Source: Haloactinopolyspora alba (GTDB lineage Bacteria > Actinomycetota > Actinomycetes > Jiangellales > Jiangellaceae). Taken from it: a stretch of 64,000 nt of DNA. Made by a program: the position numbers and the translations under genes. Below are positions 28,201 through 36,349 of the stretch, piece by piece. The notes below the pieces were generated by a model, which worked only from the letters and a program-made list of their open reading frames with translations, did no database searches and had not been told where the DNA came from. Within the stretch, counting starts at the first letter, position 1. Every line of letters starts with the position of its first letter. The stretch lies in assembly GCF_003014555.1 (NCBI RefSeq), contig NZ_PYGE01000020.1:26128-90127 (forward strand). The letters run 5' to 3'.

Positions 28201-28921
28201 GTTCGAGATCCGCTACGCCGACGGGACGGTCGACCACCAGAGCATGCAGCTACCGAACTGGTGCTGCGCGGCGACGGACGCCGGCGGATCGACGATCGCG
28301 CTGGAAACCAGCTATCGGAACACACAGGAAGGACCGGCCAACCACGGGACCGCCTACCGGGTGTTCGCCAACGAGATCCGGCTGCTGCCGGACAAGCAGG
28401 TCGAGTCGGTCGTGCTGCCGGACTCGTCGGCGATCACGCTGTTCGCCGCCGAGTTCACCGAGCGGGAGCTGCCGGACGCGCCTGCGGGTGACGTCTGGGT
28501 CAGCGACCTGGACTGGCTGTCCGCAAGCAACGGCTGGGGCCCGGTCGAGCGCGACACGAGCAACGGCGAGAACGACGCCGGCGACGGCACCACGATCAGC
28601 GTCGACGGCGTCCAGCACGACAAGGGTCTCGGGGTGCACGCCGAGTCCACCGTGTCGCTGTACACGGGCGCCTCGTGTGACCGGTTCACGGCCACGGTCG
28701 GCGTCGACGACGAGATCCCCGACTACGGATCGGTGCGGTTCTCGGTGGTGGGCGACGGTGAGCGGCTGTACCGCTCGGAGGTGCTGACCGGCGAGTCGGC
28801 CGCTGTCGACGTCGATGTCGACGTCTCCGGGGTGAACTATCTCGACCTGGTGGTGGACGGCGCCGGCGACGGGGTCAGCGGTGATCACGCCGACTGGGCC
28901 AGCGCACGGCTCACCTGCTGA
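25268..28921 (+). CDS. Secreted GH31 glycosidase with NEW3 and NPCBM domains
   Basis: A 1217-residue exported enzyme with a signal peptide at residues 1-32. The GH31 catalytic region spans about 150-700. The nucleophile is Asp372 in VRVRKLDVAWVGEG and the acid/base Asp423 in VQWTGDHAGTLD, followed by SGMPFTAGDIDGIYGG. The KLDVAW form departs from the WxDMNE of alpha-glucosidases. It resembles the GH31 branch that contains alpha-galactosidases and alpha-N-acetylgalactosaminidases. C-terminal modules are a NEW3-type beta domain (about 780-870), a jelly-roll domain, and an NPCBM module (about 1075-1217). GTG start at 25268. The neighbouring GalNAc-type pathway favours alpha-GalNAcase, but that is inference. 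Confidence 0.88.
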   Translation: MSRARHRIFGALGAAAAVITSTLPMITTSAAADTSRLGAVDDVRTDGATTTFTSGEARLRVTFVHDDVFRVEMAPDGEFTDPASTPPEDPDAPDAPIVVGDDGGNAPTPDVVETDDAWRLTTDAAVVTVGKDPILLSAATPDGTTLFTETAPLAWDDDSTTQTLARREQEQFLGGGMQNGRFSHRGDTINVARNFNWEDGGYPNAVPWYMSSAGYGVLRNTFAPGSYAFDQPVAATHEERRFDAYYVVGDYYEALDGYTELTGRPMMPPIYGLELGDADCYNTSSDTYNGDPKPGKLVTPDAINVAEAYDEHDMPRGWMLVNDGYGCEYVDLKETGDGLREHDIQLGLWTERNLTEQEFEVGEAGVRVRKLDVAWVGEGYRHALTACEDAHAGIENNSDARGYVWMVEGWAGSQRCGVQWTGDHAGTLDAIRWQIPAIHGSGNSGMPFTAGDIDGIYGGSAESYVRDLQWKAFTPAMIAMSGWAGYDKQPWTRGEPYTSINRKYLKLRERLLPYLYTYAAEAHATGAPVNRSLILEYPDDPKTWDDTTAQQFLAGEDFLVAPVYEDADVRDGIYLPEGTWVDYWSGRTYTGPMTLDGYEAPLDTLPLFVKAGAVVPMWPEGINNHSDVAPDDRVTLDVYPWGEGSFELYEDDGVTRAYAEGASSRQDFTVTAPEGNRGDVEIVIGARKGNYEGKSDTRPYEVVAHTGTEPGAVLAGGSPLPKLHSRASYDAADTGWFYDPDEKAGVVRVKTATVSSQDTLTVTLKGTSSVGGAHPSADDGRVAIEAPAELFPGEPGEVTMSFTNATERPIPRTTLTVDAPDGWTAGEATTGLVQPGDTVERTVTVTPPAEGAAGGSTVTAVATWKSAREQLESRAGTTVTVPYGSLAEAFNVVAVTDDDNPEPGNFDGGGNSYSAQALAEAGATPGATVTTDGVDFTWPSAEPGTPNGVRTAEQVIEMRGQGTHLAFLGAEAGSEVGEFEIRYADGTVDHQSMQLPNWCCAATDAGGSTIALETSYRNTQEGPANHGTAYRVFANEIRLLPDKQVESVVLPDSSAITLFAAEFTERELPDAPAGDVWVSDLDWLSASNGWGPVERDTSNGENDAGDGTTISVDGVQHDKGLGVHAESTVSLYTGASCDRFTATVGVDDEIPDYGSVRFSVVGDGERLYRSEVLTGESAAVDVDVDVSGVNYLDLVVDGAGDGVSGDHADWASARLTC

Positions 28922-28938
28922 CGCTTCGTCAGACGACG

Positions 28939-28983
28939 CGTGGGCGCGTTCCGGCTGCCGCCGTCGGCCGGTTCGCGCCCACG
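28939..28983 (+). terminator. Terminator hairpin after GH31
   Basis: CGTGGGCGCG and CGCGCCCACG form a perfect 10-bp stem; the 25-base loop holds a smaller CCGG hairpin. It begins 17 bases after the GH31 stop. Confidence 0.65.
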
Positions 28984-29055
28984 GTCACGTCGCGTTCGGC
29001 TCGTCGCCGCGCGGATACCCGGGGGCGGCGGTCTCGTCCCGCCGATGATGCGGTG

Positions 29056-29100
29056 CACCACGAGGCTTTTGCACGCCTCACGAGGCCTGCAAGGGTGGTG
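29056..29100. repeat. CACCAC/GTGGTG hairpin repeat
   Basis: The outer arms CACCAC and GTGGTG enclose CACGAGGC, TGCACGC, CTCACGAGGC and CTTGCA-like words. A similar run is at 63877-63905 and a looser relative at 19614-19687. It sits between the convergent GH31 and DUF6114 genes. Confidence 0.55.
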
Positions 29101-29105
29101 ACGCA

Positions 29106-29137
29106 TGGAATTTCATGCGGGACGTGATCATTCCCGG
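29106..29137. repeat. 32-base intergenic repeat, copy C
   Basis: TGGAATTTCATGCG-GG-ACGTGATCATTCCCGG ends 3 bases before the stop codon of the minus-strand DUF6114 gene. It is the same element as at 14495 and, inverted, at 22367. Confidence 0.7.
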
Positions 29138-29140
29138 GAG

Positions 29141-30787
29141 TCAGTCCGGGAAGAACTGGCGCATCGTGTCCGCGGTCAGCGAGTCACTGTCGATGTACAC
29201 GAGGTTGATGTCCGGGTCACCGAAGGTCATGTTCGGCAGCACCAACGGCGGCGGAAAGTCCGGCGTGAACGTCAGCGGGATGCCGAGCAGCCGTCCGGAG
29301 AAACGGTTCGTGTAGAACTTGACATCTCCCGACACGGTGAGCTGGTTGGACAGGGTCAGCAGGTCGTGCCCGTCGGAGCTCGGCACCAGCAGCGAGAAGT
29401 CGTCGACCACGGACTTGTCCATCGAGAACTGCAGCGATCGGATGCTGCCGCTGTCGGTGGGCACCTCCACGATCCCGTCGTAGGACAGCCCGCTCATCGT
29501 CAGCTGTGAGCCGGTCAGGTGCGCGGGCTCCTCGCCGGCCGGCTTGTCCGGTGTCTCGAGCTCGCGCGGCTCCGCCGGAGTCTCACCCTCGGGCACCTCG
29601 ATGACCGGCGACTCCGTGGGTGACGGCGTCGGGTCCGGTGACGCTGTGCCGCTCGGATCCGGGGACTCGCTGGGCGACGGCGACGGATCGGGCGGCTGGG
29701 CCCCGCTCGGGTCCGGCGACGTCGGCTCGTCCGTCGGCTCCGGCGGCTCGCCGGTCGGATCAGTGGTGGGCTCGTCCGTCGGGTCCGGCGGCAGCGTGGG
29801 CACCGGCTCGCCGGTCGGCTCCGGCGGCTCGCCCGGCTCGCCCGGCTCGTCCGGGTCGGGCGACGGGGACTCGGTCGGCCACGGCAGCGGCAACGGCGGC
29901 AGGATCGACGACGAGGTGTCCGCGACGCTGGGAGCGGCGAACGCCGACACCGCCAGGACGGTCGCGCCCGCCCCCGCAGCGACCGAACGCAGCGCCGGGC
30001 CGCGCCGGCGGTCCCTCCAGCGGCCGGATCGATGCCGGGCGCCGGACCCGGCCGGCTCGGACTCGTCCGCCCCGGTGTCGTCCGGTTCGGTGTCGTCCGG
30101 TCCGACGTCGGCCGGCTCGACGTCGTCCGGTTCGGCGTCGTCCGCCTCCGGCTCCCGGACCGCTGCGTCCCGCTCGCCGTCGCGGGCCCGGCGGTCGCCG
30201 CCGTCCAGCAGCTCGTCCACCGACACCGTGCCCTGCTCGTCGGAGCCCGTCCCGCCGGAGCGCGGGTACGAGTCCGAGCCGCTGTCCGAGCCGCTGTCCG
30301 TGCCCGCGTCCGTGCGGTGCCCGGCGTCGTCGCCGTCCCTGGCCGGCGCGCCGTCACCGTCGTCGGAACCTGAGCCTGCGTGATCGGGGACGTCACCTGA
30401 ACGCGGCGCCCACGCGATGGCCAGCGCGCCGCCGGCGATGCCGAGGAGCAGACCGATCAGGAACCCGCCCAGGTTGACGCCCACCAGCGAGTACACGGCG
30501 ACGACCAGCGCGATCACGCCGTAGAACACCCGGTGGTCCGGCATGAACCAGATCAGCAGGCCGGCCAGCAGCAGGATGATCGGGATGACGATGCTCTGCA
30601 GTCCCTCGACGCCGACGCGGACCTGCATGCTGCCGAGGGTGAGCTGGGTGCTGGCGAAGACCTGGAGCCCGGACAGCACCGTGAGCATGCCGCCCCAGAA
30701 CGGCCGTCGGTGACGCCACTTCCGGAACCGGCGCCGCGCATCCGCGGCCCGCGCGCGCCACCCGCCGTCCGCGTCCGTCTCCGCCAC
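29141..30787 (-). CDS. DUF6114 membrane protein fused to an acidic/proline linker and beta domain
   Basis: A protein of about 548 residues. The first 140 match DUF6114: FRKWRHRRPFWGGMLTVLSG and four membrane helices. Next comes an Asp/Glu/Ser-rich stretch with VEPADVGPDDTEPDDT-like repeats, then a further hydrophobic segment (AAGAGATVLAVSAFAAPSVA). A long Pro/Glu/Ser/Thr linker follows, and finally a 110-residue domain (LTGSQLTMSGLSYDGIVEVP to the end). The end domain resembles the substrate-like beta fold of its DUF6230 neighbour. GTG 30787 follows GAGGGAG; GTG 30847 would add 20 residues. DUF6114 proteins are normally only about 130-200 residues. Function unknown; probably cell-envelope. 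Confidence 0.75.
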   Translation of the reverse strand: MAETDADGGWRARAADARRRFRKWRHRRPFWGGMLTVLSGLQVFASTQLTLGSMQVRVGVEGLQSIVIPIILLLAGLLIWFMPDHRVFYGVIALVVAVYSLVGVNLGGFLIGLLLGIAGGALAIAWAPRSGDVPDHAGSGSDDGDGAPARDGDDAGHRTDAGTDSGSDSGSDSYPRSGGTGSDEQGTVSVDELLDGGDRRARDGERDAAVREPEADDAEPDDVEPADVGPDDTEPDDTGADESEPAGSGARHRSGRWRDRRRGPALRSVAAGAGATVLAVSAFAAPSVADTSSSILPPLPLPWPTESPSPDPDEPGEPGEPPEPTGEPVPTLPPDPTDEPTTDPTGEPPEPTDEPTSPDPSGAQPPDPSPSPSESPDPSGTASPDPTPSPTESPVIEVPEGETPAEPRELETPDKPAGEEPAHLTGSQLTMSGLSYDGIVEVPTDSGSIRSLQFSMDKSVVDDFSLLVPSSDGHDLLTLSNQLTVSGDVKFYTNRFSGRLLGIPLTFTPDFPPPLVLPNMTFGDPDINLVYIDSDSLTADTMRQFFPD

Positions 30788-30894
30788 CAGGCCAGCTCCC
30801 TCTTCGGATCCCACAGCCACCTCGTCCACCCGGCACGCGCGGCGCACGCCCGGCCCGTGCCGGGCCGTCGCGCACGCCGCGCGTCACCGATGTG

Positions 30895-31488
30895 TCACCA
30901 GTCGAAGCACTCCTCGCCGGACAGGCTGACCTTCATGGACAGCCCGTTCAGGGTGAAGGTGCCGGCGTGTGTGCTGTACGCCTTCTGCTGCAGGTTCTCG
31001 ATGCGGACGGAGTCCGCCTCCTGGCCGATGTCTCCGGGGCGCCCGGAGCCGCCGCCCTTGGTGAGCTGGGACGCGTCGACGCCGATGTCGATGTTCTCGA
31101 AGGTCGCGTCGCCGCGCAGCTCGTTCATGCCGATGGTCAGGTTGGTGGCCTCGACCGGCTCGTCACCACCACCGGCGCGGATGACCAGCGTGAACGGGAG
31201 CCCCGGCGTCGGGACGGACTGGCACAGGTTGGTGAGCTCGGCGGACTTGATGTCGGAGACGGCGACCGGGATCTCCTCGCCCTCGGCCGTGACGACCATG
31301 CTGCCGTACTGGTCGAACCCGTCGCCGACCAGCCGGTCGGCGGAGACCTTGAACGTCTGGCCGGAGACGTTCAACGCCACGGGTACGGCGCCGTTGGCGA
31401 TACCGGCCATGACTACGGCGGTGACTGCTGTAGCCGGAACGGCGGCCACGGCAAACCGCCGCCACCTCGTACGGGTGCGCTTCCTCAC
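30895..31488 (-). CDS. DUF6230 secreted/anchored protein
   Basis: A 197-residue protein. It has a basic N-terminus and one signal-anchor helix (RRFAVAAVPATAVTAVVMAGIANGAVPVALNVSG as a whole), then a beta-rich domain containing FKVSADRLVGDGFDQYGS and a late disulfide-capable Cys (GEECFDW end). This is the DUF6230 family, usually adjacent to DUF6114 as here. GTG 31488 follows GAGGAGGA at 6 bases. It lies upstream of the DUF6114 gene and probably forms a two-gene operon. Function unknown. Confidence 0.82.
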   Translation of the reverse strand: MRKRTRTRWRRFAVAAVPATAVTAVVMAGIANGAVPVALNVSGQTFKVSADRLVGDGFDQYGSMVVTAEGEEIPVAVSDIKSAELTNLCQSVPTPGLPFTLVIRAGGGDEPVEATNLTIGMNELRGDATFENIDIGVDASQLTKGGGSGRPGDIGQEADSVRIENLQQKAYSTHAGTFTLNGLSMKVSLSGEECFDW

Positions 31489-31789
31489 CGAATCCTCCTC
31501 GATCCGTGGTGCCTTGGCCGAGCATGCTGCACCCATTGCGCACACAACCACAAGAGCTTTGCTACTCGTGCGTAACATCGCCATCCGCGACATTCCGGAC
31601 AAGATCATCGACCCCGATGCACCGGAACGAGAACAGCGCAGGTCACGGCATTACTCGAGGAAAGAATCAGCCGACCGACACCGACGTTACGATTCAGTAA
31701 CAAGGAGCGTCCCCGTTGATCGTCGGCACTTTTCGGCCACATGGCGCGGAAAGTGCCGACGATCAACGGGGACGGGAGACGCGACAGCC
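31489..31789. other. Intergenic region with promoter and hairpin
   Basis: Between the DUF6230 start and the GH109 stop. The first 200 bases are AT-richer and should hold the DUF6230 promoter; the rest is the 25-bp inverted repeat described separately. No convincing gene is seen. Confidence 0.5.
31708..31774. terminator. 25-bp perfect inverted repeat downstream of GH109
   Basis: The arms 31708-31732 and 31750-31774 match over 25 bases without error (inner end GTCGGCACTTT) with a 17-base loop. It lies 15 bases after the stop of the minus-strand GH109 gene. A strong terminator is the simple reading. The length and perfection are unusual. Confidence 0.65.
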
Positions 31790-33229
31790 TCAGGCGTCGA
31801 GCCAGGGATCCTCCGGACGCTCCCGGTCGAAGCTCGGCCGCGTGTCCTGCCAGTAGCCGCGGGTGAAGTCGGGCACGTGCACCGGCCGCAGCTTGCCCGT
31901 CTTCAACGACTCGTGGCTCAACGGGATCACCGAGCACCATGCCGCCGAGTCGTAGACGTCGATGTCCGGCGTCATCCCGAGCCGCATCAGCTGCACGGTG
32001 CGGAAGATCGCGACGAAGTCGCCGCCGCCGTGCCCGCCGTAGTCGCCGGCGAGGTCCTCCAGGGCGGGCCAGAGCCAGTGGTCACGCTGCGCCCGGATGG
32101 CGTCGTACTCGCTACCGGTACGCCACGAGTGGTTGTCGTGCCCGAGCGACTCGAGGTAGACGCGGCTGTTGTCCAGCTCGATCGAGCCACGGGTTCCGGT
32201 CAGCGTCGTCTCGCGGCTGTACGGGTGCGGCGAGTTCGTGTCGTGCTCCACGCGGATGAACCGGCCGTTGGCGGTCGTCACGAAGCAGGTGTTGCGGTCG
32301 CCGGAGATGTACTCGTCGTCGTCCCAGGACGGGTGGTCCGGGCCGACCCGGGGGTCCTCCTCGCGGAACAGCGCGAGGTTTCCCGGCGTGTGCGACACCG
32401 ACACGAGCTCTTCGAACCGGTCGCCGCGGTTGATGCCCATGGCCGCGGACACCGGTCCGAGCCCGTGCATCGGGTAGTGCGCCGCGTTCATCCGGGTCTG
32501 CCACCGGCGCCGCCAGTACTCCGGCGAGTAACCGTAGCCGAAGAAGTACGGCCAGCGCAGGTCGTGCACGTACCCGCCGGACGCGTGCTGCAGCTCGCCG
32601 AACAGCCCTTCGTGCACCATGTTGAACATCTGCATCTCGGGCCGGAAGTAGTTGACGTTCTCCAGCAGCATGCAGTGCTTGCCGGTCCGCTCGGACGTGC
32701 GCACCAGGTCCCAGATCTCGTCCAGGTGGGGCGCGATGGGCAGCTCGACGGCCACGTGCTTGCCGTGCTCCATGGCGGCCTTGGCCTGCGGGTAGTGCCA
32801 CTCCCACGGCGTCGCGATGTAGATCAGGTCGATGTCGTCGCGGCGGACGAGGTTCAGGAAGTCCTCGTCGCCGCCGGAGTAGCCGACCGGCTCGACGTCC
32901 TGCAGGCCCTGGTCCCTGATCCGGCTGATGGTGCGGTTCACCCGCTCGGCGCGGACGTCGCACACGGCGGTCACGGTCGACACCGCCGCCCAGCGCAGGT
33001 CCTGGCTGCCGCCCCTGTTGCCGAGGCCGATCAGCCCGACGCGGACCTCGTCGAAGCCTTCGAACGGGACGTCGGTCATGGAGCGCTCACGACCGGGAAT
33101 GCGTGGTGGTTCGCGGTGGGCCGCGGAGGCGGCCTCGGCGCCGGCGGTTCCGACACCTGCGGCGGCACCGATTGCGGCGCCGGTTCTGATGACGTCGCGA
33201 CGCGAGGGGCGGTACTGGGACGAGGACAT
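31790..33229 (-). CDS. Tat-exported GH109-type alpha-N-acetylgalactosaminidase (Gfo/Idh/MocA fold)
   Basis: A protein of about 479 residues. The Tat signal is [20 protein letters not shown] Rossmann domain follows ([20 protein letters not shown]) that binds NAD. Strong GH109 hallmarks are [53 protein letters not shown] and the set PMHGLGPV...[14 protein letters not shown]. Known GH109 enzymes remove terminal alpha-GalNAc by an NAD-dependent redox mechanism. ATG 33229 puts the twin Arg at residue 10; ATG 33241 is an alternative and has GAGGAG directly before it. It fits the GalNAc pathway genes downstream. Confidence 0.88.
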   Translation of the reverse strand: MSSSQYRPSRRDVIRTGAAIGAAAGVGTAGAEAASAAHREPPRIPGRERSMTDVPFEGFDEVRVGLIGLGNRGGSQDLRWAAVSTVTAVCDVRAERVNRTISRIRDQGLQDVEPVGYSGGDEDFLNLVRRDDIDLIYIATPWEWHYPQAKAAMEHGKHVAVELPIAPHLDEIWDLVRTSERTGKHCMLLENVNYFRPEMQMFNMVHEGLFGELQHASGGYVHDLRWPYFFGYGYSPEYWRRRWQTRMNAAHYPMHGLGPVSAAMGINRGDRFEELVSVSHTPGNLALFREEDPRVGPDHPSWDDDEYISGDRNTCFVTTANGRFIRVEHDTNSPHPYSRETTLTGTRGSIELDNSRVYLESLGHDNHSWRTGSEYDAIRAQRDHWLWPALEDLAGDYGGHGGGDFVAIFRTVQLMRLGMTPDIDVYDSAAWCSVIPLSHESLKTGKLRPVHVPDFTRGYWQDTRPSFDRERPEDPWLDA

Positions 33230-33417
33230 CCGGGGGATCATCTCCTCTGATCGAAGCTGCAATTTCCGATCGAATAACGAGCAGTATTGGTCACGCAGGC
33301 CGGAAGTGCAAGGGGTCACACCGGGTGAATCGGCTGACATTCCACGGGTGGCCGCGCCGGGCGGCCGGGCCCGCGCCGTCGGCTACTCTCGGTTCCACAC
33401 CGACGAGGAGGGACGAC

Positions 33418-34503
33418 GTGCCCGGCACCGGCACCGCCAGTTCACGGAACTGGGTCACCGAAGCCATCCGGATCATCGAGGCCGACGGCAACCGCAGCGC
33501 CGACACGCACCTGCACGTGTTCCCGCTGCCGCCCGAGTGGGGCATCGACCTGTATCTCAAGGACGAGTCGGTGCATCCGACCGGCTCGCTCAAGCACCGC
33601 CTCGCCCGTTCGTTGCTGCTGTACGGGCTCGTCAACGGGCAGATCGGCCCGACGACGACGCTGATCGAAGCGTCCAGCGGCTCGACAGCGGTGTCCGAGG
33701 CGTACTTCGCCCGGATGCTGGGTCTGAGGTTCGTGACGGTCGTCCCGGCGGCCACCAGCAAGGAGAAGATCGAACTGATCGAGTTCTACGGTGGCCGGTG
33801 TCATTACGTCGAGACCGCACCGGAGATGTACCCGGAGGCGGAGCGGCTGGCCGCCGAGTGCGACGGGCACTTCCTCGACCAGTTCACCTACGCCGAACGG
33901 GCCACCGACTGGCGCGGCAACAACAACATCGCCGAGTCCGTGTTCACCCAGATGCGCGAGGAACGCCACCCCGTCCCGGCGTGGATCGTCGTCGGCGCCG
34001 GCACCGGCGGCACCAGCGCCACCTTCGGGCGGTACGTGCGCTACCGCCGGCACGACACGCGCGTCGCCGTGGTCGACCCGGAGAACTCGGCCTTCTACGA
34101 CGGCTGGAAGAACGCCGACCCCGCCCACACCACCGGGCTCGCGTCGCGGATCGAGGGCATCGGCCGGCCGCGGGTCGAGCCGTCGTTCGTGCCGTCCGTG
34201 ATCGACGAGATGTTCCGGGTCCCCGACGCCGCATCGGTCGCGGCGATCCGGTCACTGCGCGAGAGCACCGGCTACTGGGCCGGCGGATCCACCGGAACCA
34301 ACCTGTGGGGCGCGTTCCAGCTGATCGCCCGGATGCGCGCGGCGGGAGAGCAGGGCAGCGTGGTCACCCTGCTGTGTGACGGCGGCGAACGCTACACGAA
34401 CACCTACTACGACGACGCGTGGGTCGCCGAGCACGGCCTCGACATCGCGCCGTACCGCGGCGTGATCGACGACTTCCTGCGCACCGGGCACTGGCCGGCC
34501 TGA
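33418..34503 (+). CDS. PLP-dependent cysteine desulfhydrase/synthase family protein (Cds1-like)
   Basis: A 361-residue fold-type II PLP enzyme. The Schiff-base Lys lies in [11 protein letters not shown]. The substrate loop is [16 protein letters not shown] and the phosphate-binding loop is [14 protein letters not shown]. The family holds cysteine synthases and the Cds1 desulfhydrases of actinobacteria, which make H2S and pyruvate from cysteine; the N-terminus [20 protein letters not shown] resembles Cds1. GTG 33418 follows GAGGAGGG. It is unrelated to the sugar genes on both sides and converges on the aldolase gene. Confidence 0.85.
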   Translation: MPGTGTASSRNWVTEAIRIIEADGNRSADTHLHVFPLPPEWGIDLYLKDESVHPTGSLKHRLARSLLLYGLVNGQIGPTTTLIEASSGSTAVSEAYFARMLGLRFVTVVPAATSKEKIELIEFYGGRCHYVETAPEMYPEAERLAAECDGHFLDQFTYAERATDWRGNNNIAESVFTQMREERHPVPAWIVVGAGTGGTSATFGRYVRYRRHDTRVAVVDPENSAFYDGWKNADPAHTTGLASRIEGIGRPRVEPSFVPSVIDEMFRVPDAASVAAIRSLRESTGYWAGGSTGTNLWGAFQLIARMRAAGEQGSVVTLLCDGGERYTNTYYDDAWVAEHGLDIAPYRGVIDDFLRTGHWPA

Positions 34504-34539
34504 GCGAAGCGCCCTCAACGGTGGTCCGTGCCTGTCACT

Positions 34540-34594
34540 GTGATCGGGGTGTGGTTACTGGGGTCATGGCACCACTGACCACGCCCCCATCACG
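34540..34594. repeat. 55-base hairpin element, copy 1
   Basis: Stem GTGATCGGGGTGTGGT / ACCACGCCCCCATCAC (one mismatch, one G-T pair) around the loop TACTGGGGTCATGGCACC. It lies between convergent genes and overlaps the aldolase stop codon. A second copy is at 46705-46759. Confidence 0.75.
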
Positions 34595-35435
34595 CCGTCC
34601 GGGTGGCCCGCAGCACGCCGAGCAGGCGCGCCGTCTCGGCGGTGACGGCGTCACGGCCGGCCCGCACGTACTTCCGGGGGTCGACGAGCTCCGGGGCGGC
34701 AGCCAGCCGGTCCCGCACCGCCGCGGTGAACACGCCGTTCAGATGCGTCGAGATGTTCACCTTGACCATCCCGCTGTCCACGGCGCGAGTGAGCTGCTCG
34801 TCGGGGACGCCGGAGGATCCGTGCAGCACCAGCGGCACCGGGACCGCGTCACGCAGCCGCCGGATCAGGTCGTGGTCGACGGCCGCGTCACGGGTCAGCA
34901 TCGCGTGCGAGGTCCCCACCGCCACCGCCAGCGAGTCCACGCCGGTCGCCGCGACGTAGGCCGCAGCCTCGGCCGGGTCGGTGCGGGCGCCCGGCGCGTG
35001 CACGCCGTCCTTGCCGCCGACCTCGCCGAGCTCCGCCTCGACGGCGACACCACGCTCGTGGCAGTACGCGACGACGTCGGCTGTCGAGGCCACGTTGGCT
35101 TCGTAGTCCAGCGCCGAGGCATCGAACATGACGCTGCGGACACCGAGCCGGACCGCCTCGTGGACCAGCGACACGTCGTCGGCGTGGTCCAGGTGCACGA
35201 CGGCCGGGATCTCGGCAGCCGCGGCGACCGCGAGGGTCGCCCGGGTGATCGGCTCCAGCGCGCCGTGGTAACGCACACAGTTCTGGCTGATCTGCAACAC
35301 GACCGGCGCACCGGCGCTCTCGGCGCCCGCCACCAGTGCCTCGGCGTGCTCGAGCAGGATCACGTTGAACGCGCCGACGCCGCCGCCACGCGCCGTCGCC
35401 CGGTCGAACAGGTCGTGGACGCTCAGCTGAGTCAT
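34590..35435 (-). CDS. Class II tagatose/fructose-bisphosphate aldolase (GatY/KbaY type)
   Basis: A 281-residue zinc aldolase. Metal ligands are seen in VVHLDHADD and in LVLHGSSGVPDEQL, with the phosphate-binding NISTHLNG. Length and motifs place it with the GatY/KbaY/AgaY group that cleaves tagatose 1,6-bisphosphate to glyceraldehyde 3-phosphate and dihydroxyacetone phosphate; fructose bisphosphate cannot be excluded. ATG 35435 overlaps the PfkB stop by four bases (ATGA). It is last in the agaS-ROK-PfkB-aldolase operon and would be its final step. Confidence 0.88.
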   Translation of the reverse strand: MTQLSVHDLFDRATARGGGVGAFNVILLEHAEALVAGAESAGAPVVLQISQNCVRYHGALEPITRATLAVAAAAEIPAVVHLDHADDVSLVHEAVRLGVRSVMFDASALDYEANVASTADVVAYCHERGVAVEAELGEVGGKDGVHAPGARTDPAEAAAYVAATGVDSLAVAVGTSHAMLTRDAAVDHDLIRRLRDAVPVPLVLHGSSGVPDEQLTRAVDSGMVKVNISTHLNGVFTAAVRDRLAAAPELVDPRKYVRAGRDAVTAETARLLGVLRATRTA

Positions 35436-36349
35436 TCGAATCGCTCCGCGGTCAGAGTGGGCAGGAATCGTGCGTAGGCGCCGAGGTCGATCTTGCCGGC
35501 CGCGTCGGCCGGCACCGCCGCCGCTCCGCACGCCGTCGCGCGCACCAGAGCATCGGGCCACGGCGTGCCGTCCGACATCGACAGCGCCAGGGCGGCGACG
35601 ACGGCGTCACCAGCGCCGGTCGGGTTGCCCGCGAGGCCGGGCACTGGAGCCACCCGCCACGCGGCCGTCCCGTCGAACCCGGCGAGCCCGTCCGCGCCGA
35701 GCGAGACGACGACGCTGCGGGCTCCCCGGTCGAGCAGTATGTGCGCCGCCGTCGTCACGTCCGGCTCACCCGTCGCCTCTCGCAACTCGTCCGCGTTCGG
35801 TTTCACCAGTGCCGGCGCGGCCTCCGCGGCGGCCAGCAGGGACGGACCCGACGTGTCGACGACGGTGGCCGCACCGGCAAGACGTGCCCGCTCGATCAGC
35901 CGCGCGTGCAGATCACGCGGCGCGTCCCGGGGCGTGCTACCGGAGATCACCGCGACGTCGCCGGCGACAGCCGCGTCCGCGACGGCGTTCTCGACCGCGA
36001 CCCACTCCTCGGGCGCGAGTGCTCGCCCGGGCTCGTTCAACGCGGTGGCCTCGCCGTCGGCGACGACCGTGACGGTCCGGCGGGTCTGCGCGGCCACCGG
36101 CACCGGCCGGACGTCGAAACCGTCGGCGCGCAGCGACGTCTCCAGCGCCGAACCCGTCACACCGCCGAACGGCGCGACGACCACGGCGTTCCCGTCCAGG
36201 GCCCGGACCACCCGGGCGACGTTGACGCCTTTGCCGCCGGCGCGTTCGATCACCCGGTGCACCCGATGCGACCGGCCCACCCGCAGCGCATCGACCTGGT
36301 ACGTCACGTCCAGCGCCGGGTTCGGTGTTACCGTCACGACCGTGCTCAT
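35432..36349 (-). CDS. PfkB-family 1-phosphofructokinase / tagatose-6-phosphate kinase
   Basis: A 305-residue ribokinase-fold sugar-phosphate kinase. PfkB signature 1 is ERAGGKGVNVARVVRALDG; signature 2 with the catalytic Asp is PTGAGDAVVAALAL. The N-terminus VVTVTPNPALDVTYQVD is that of FruK/LacC enzymes. In this operon the likely reaction is tagatose 6-phosphate plus ATP to the 1,6-bisphosphate. ATGA overlaps with both neighbouring genes show tight translational coupling. Confidence 0.88.
   Translation of the reverse strand: MSTVVTVTPNPALDVTYQVDALRVGRSHRVHRVIERAGGKGVNVARVVRALDGNAVVVAPFGGVTGSALETSLRADGFDVRPVPVAAQTRRTVTVVADGEATALNEPGRALAPEEWVAVENAVADAAVAGDVAVISGSTPRDAPRDLHARLIERARLAGAATVVDTSGPSLLAAAEAAPALVKPNADELREATGEPDVTTAAHILLDRGARSVVVSLGADGLAGFDGTAAWRVAPVPGLAGNPTGAGDAVVAALALSMSDGTPWPDALVRATACGAAAVPADAAGKIDLGAYARFLPTLTAERFE

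Noticed and set aside
26504..28237. 577-codon open frame antisense to the GH31 gene
   Set aside because: Same composition shadow as above; no recognisable domain and no ribosome-binding site.
30533..33250. 905-codon open frame on the plus strand across DUF6114, DUF6230 and GH109
   Set aside because: It crosses two intergenic regions and is antisense to three supported genes.
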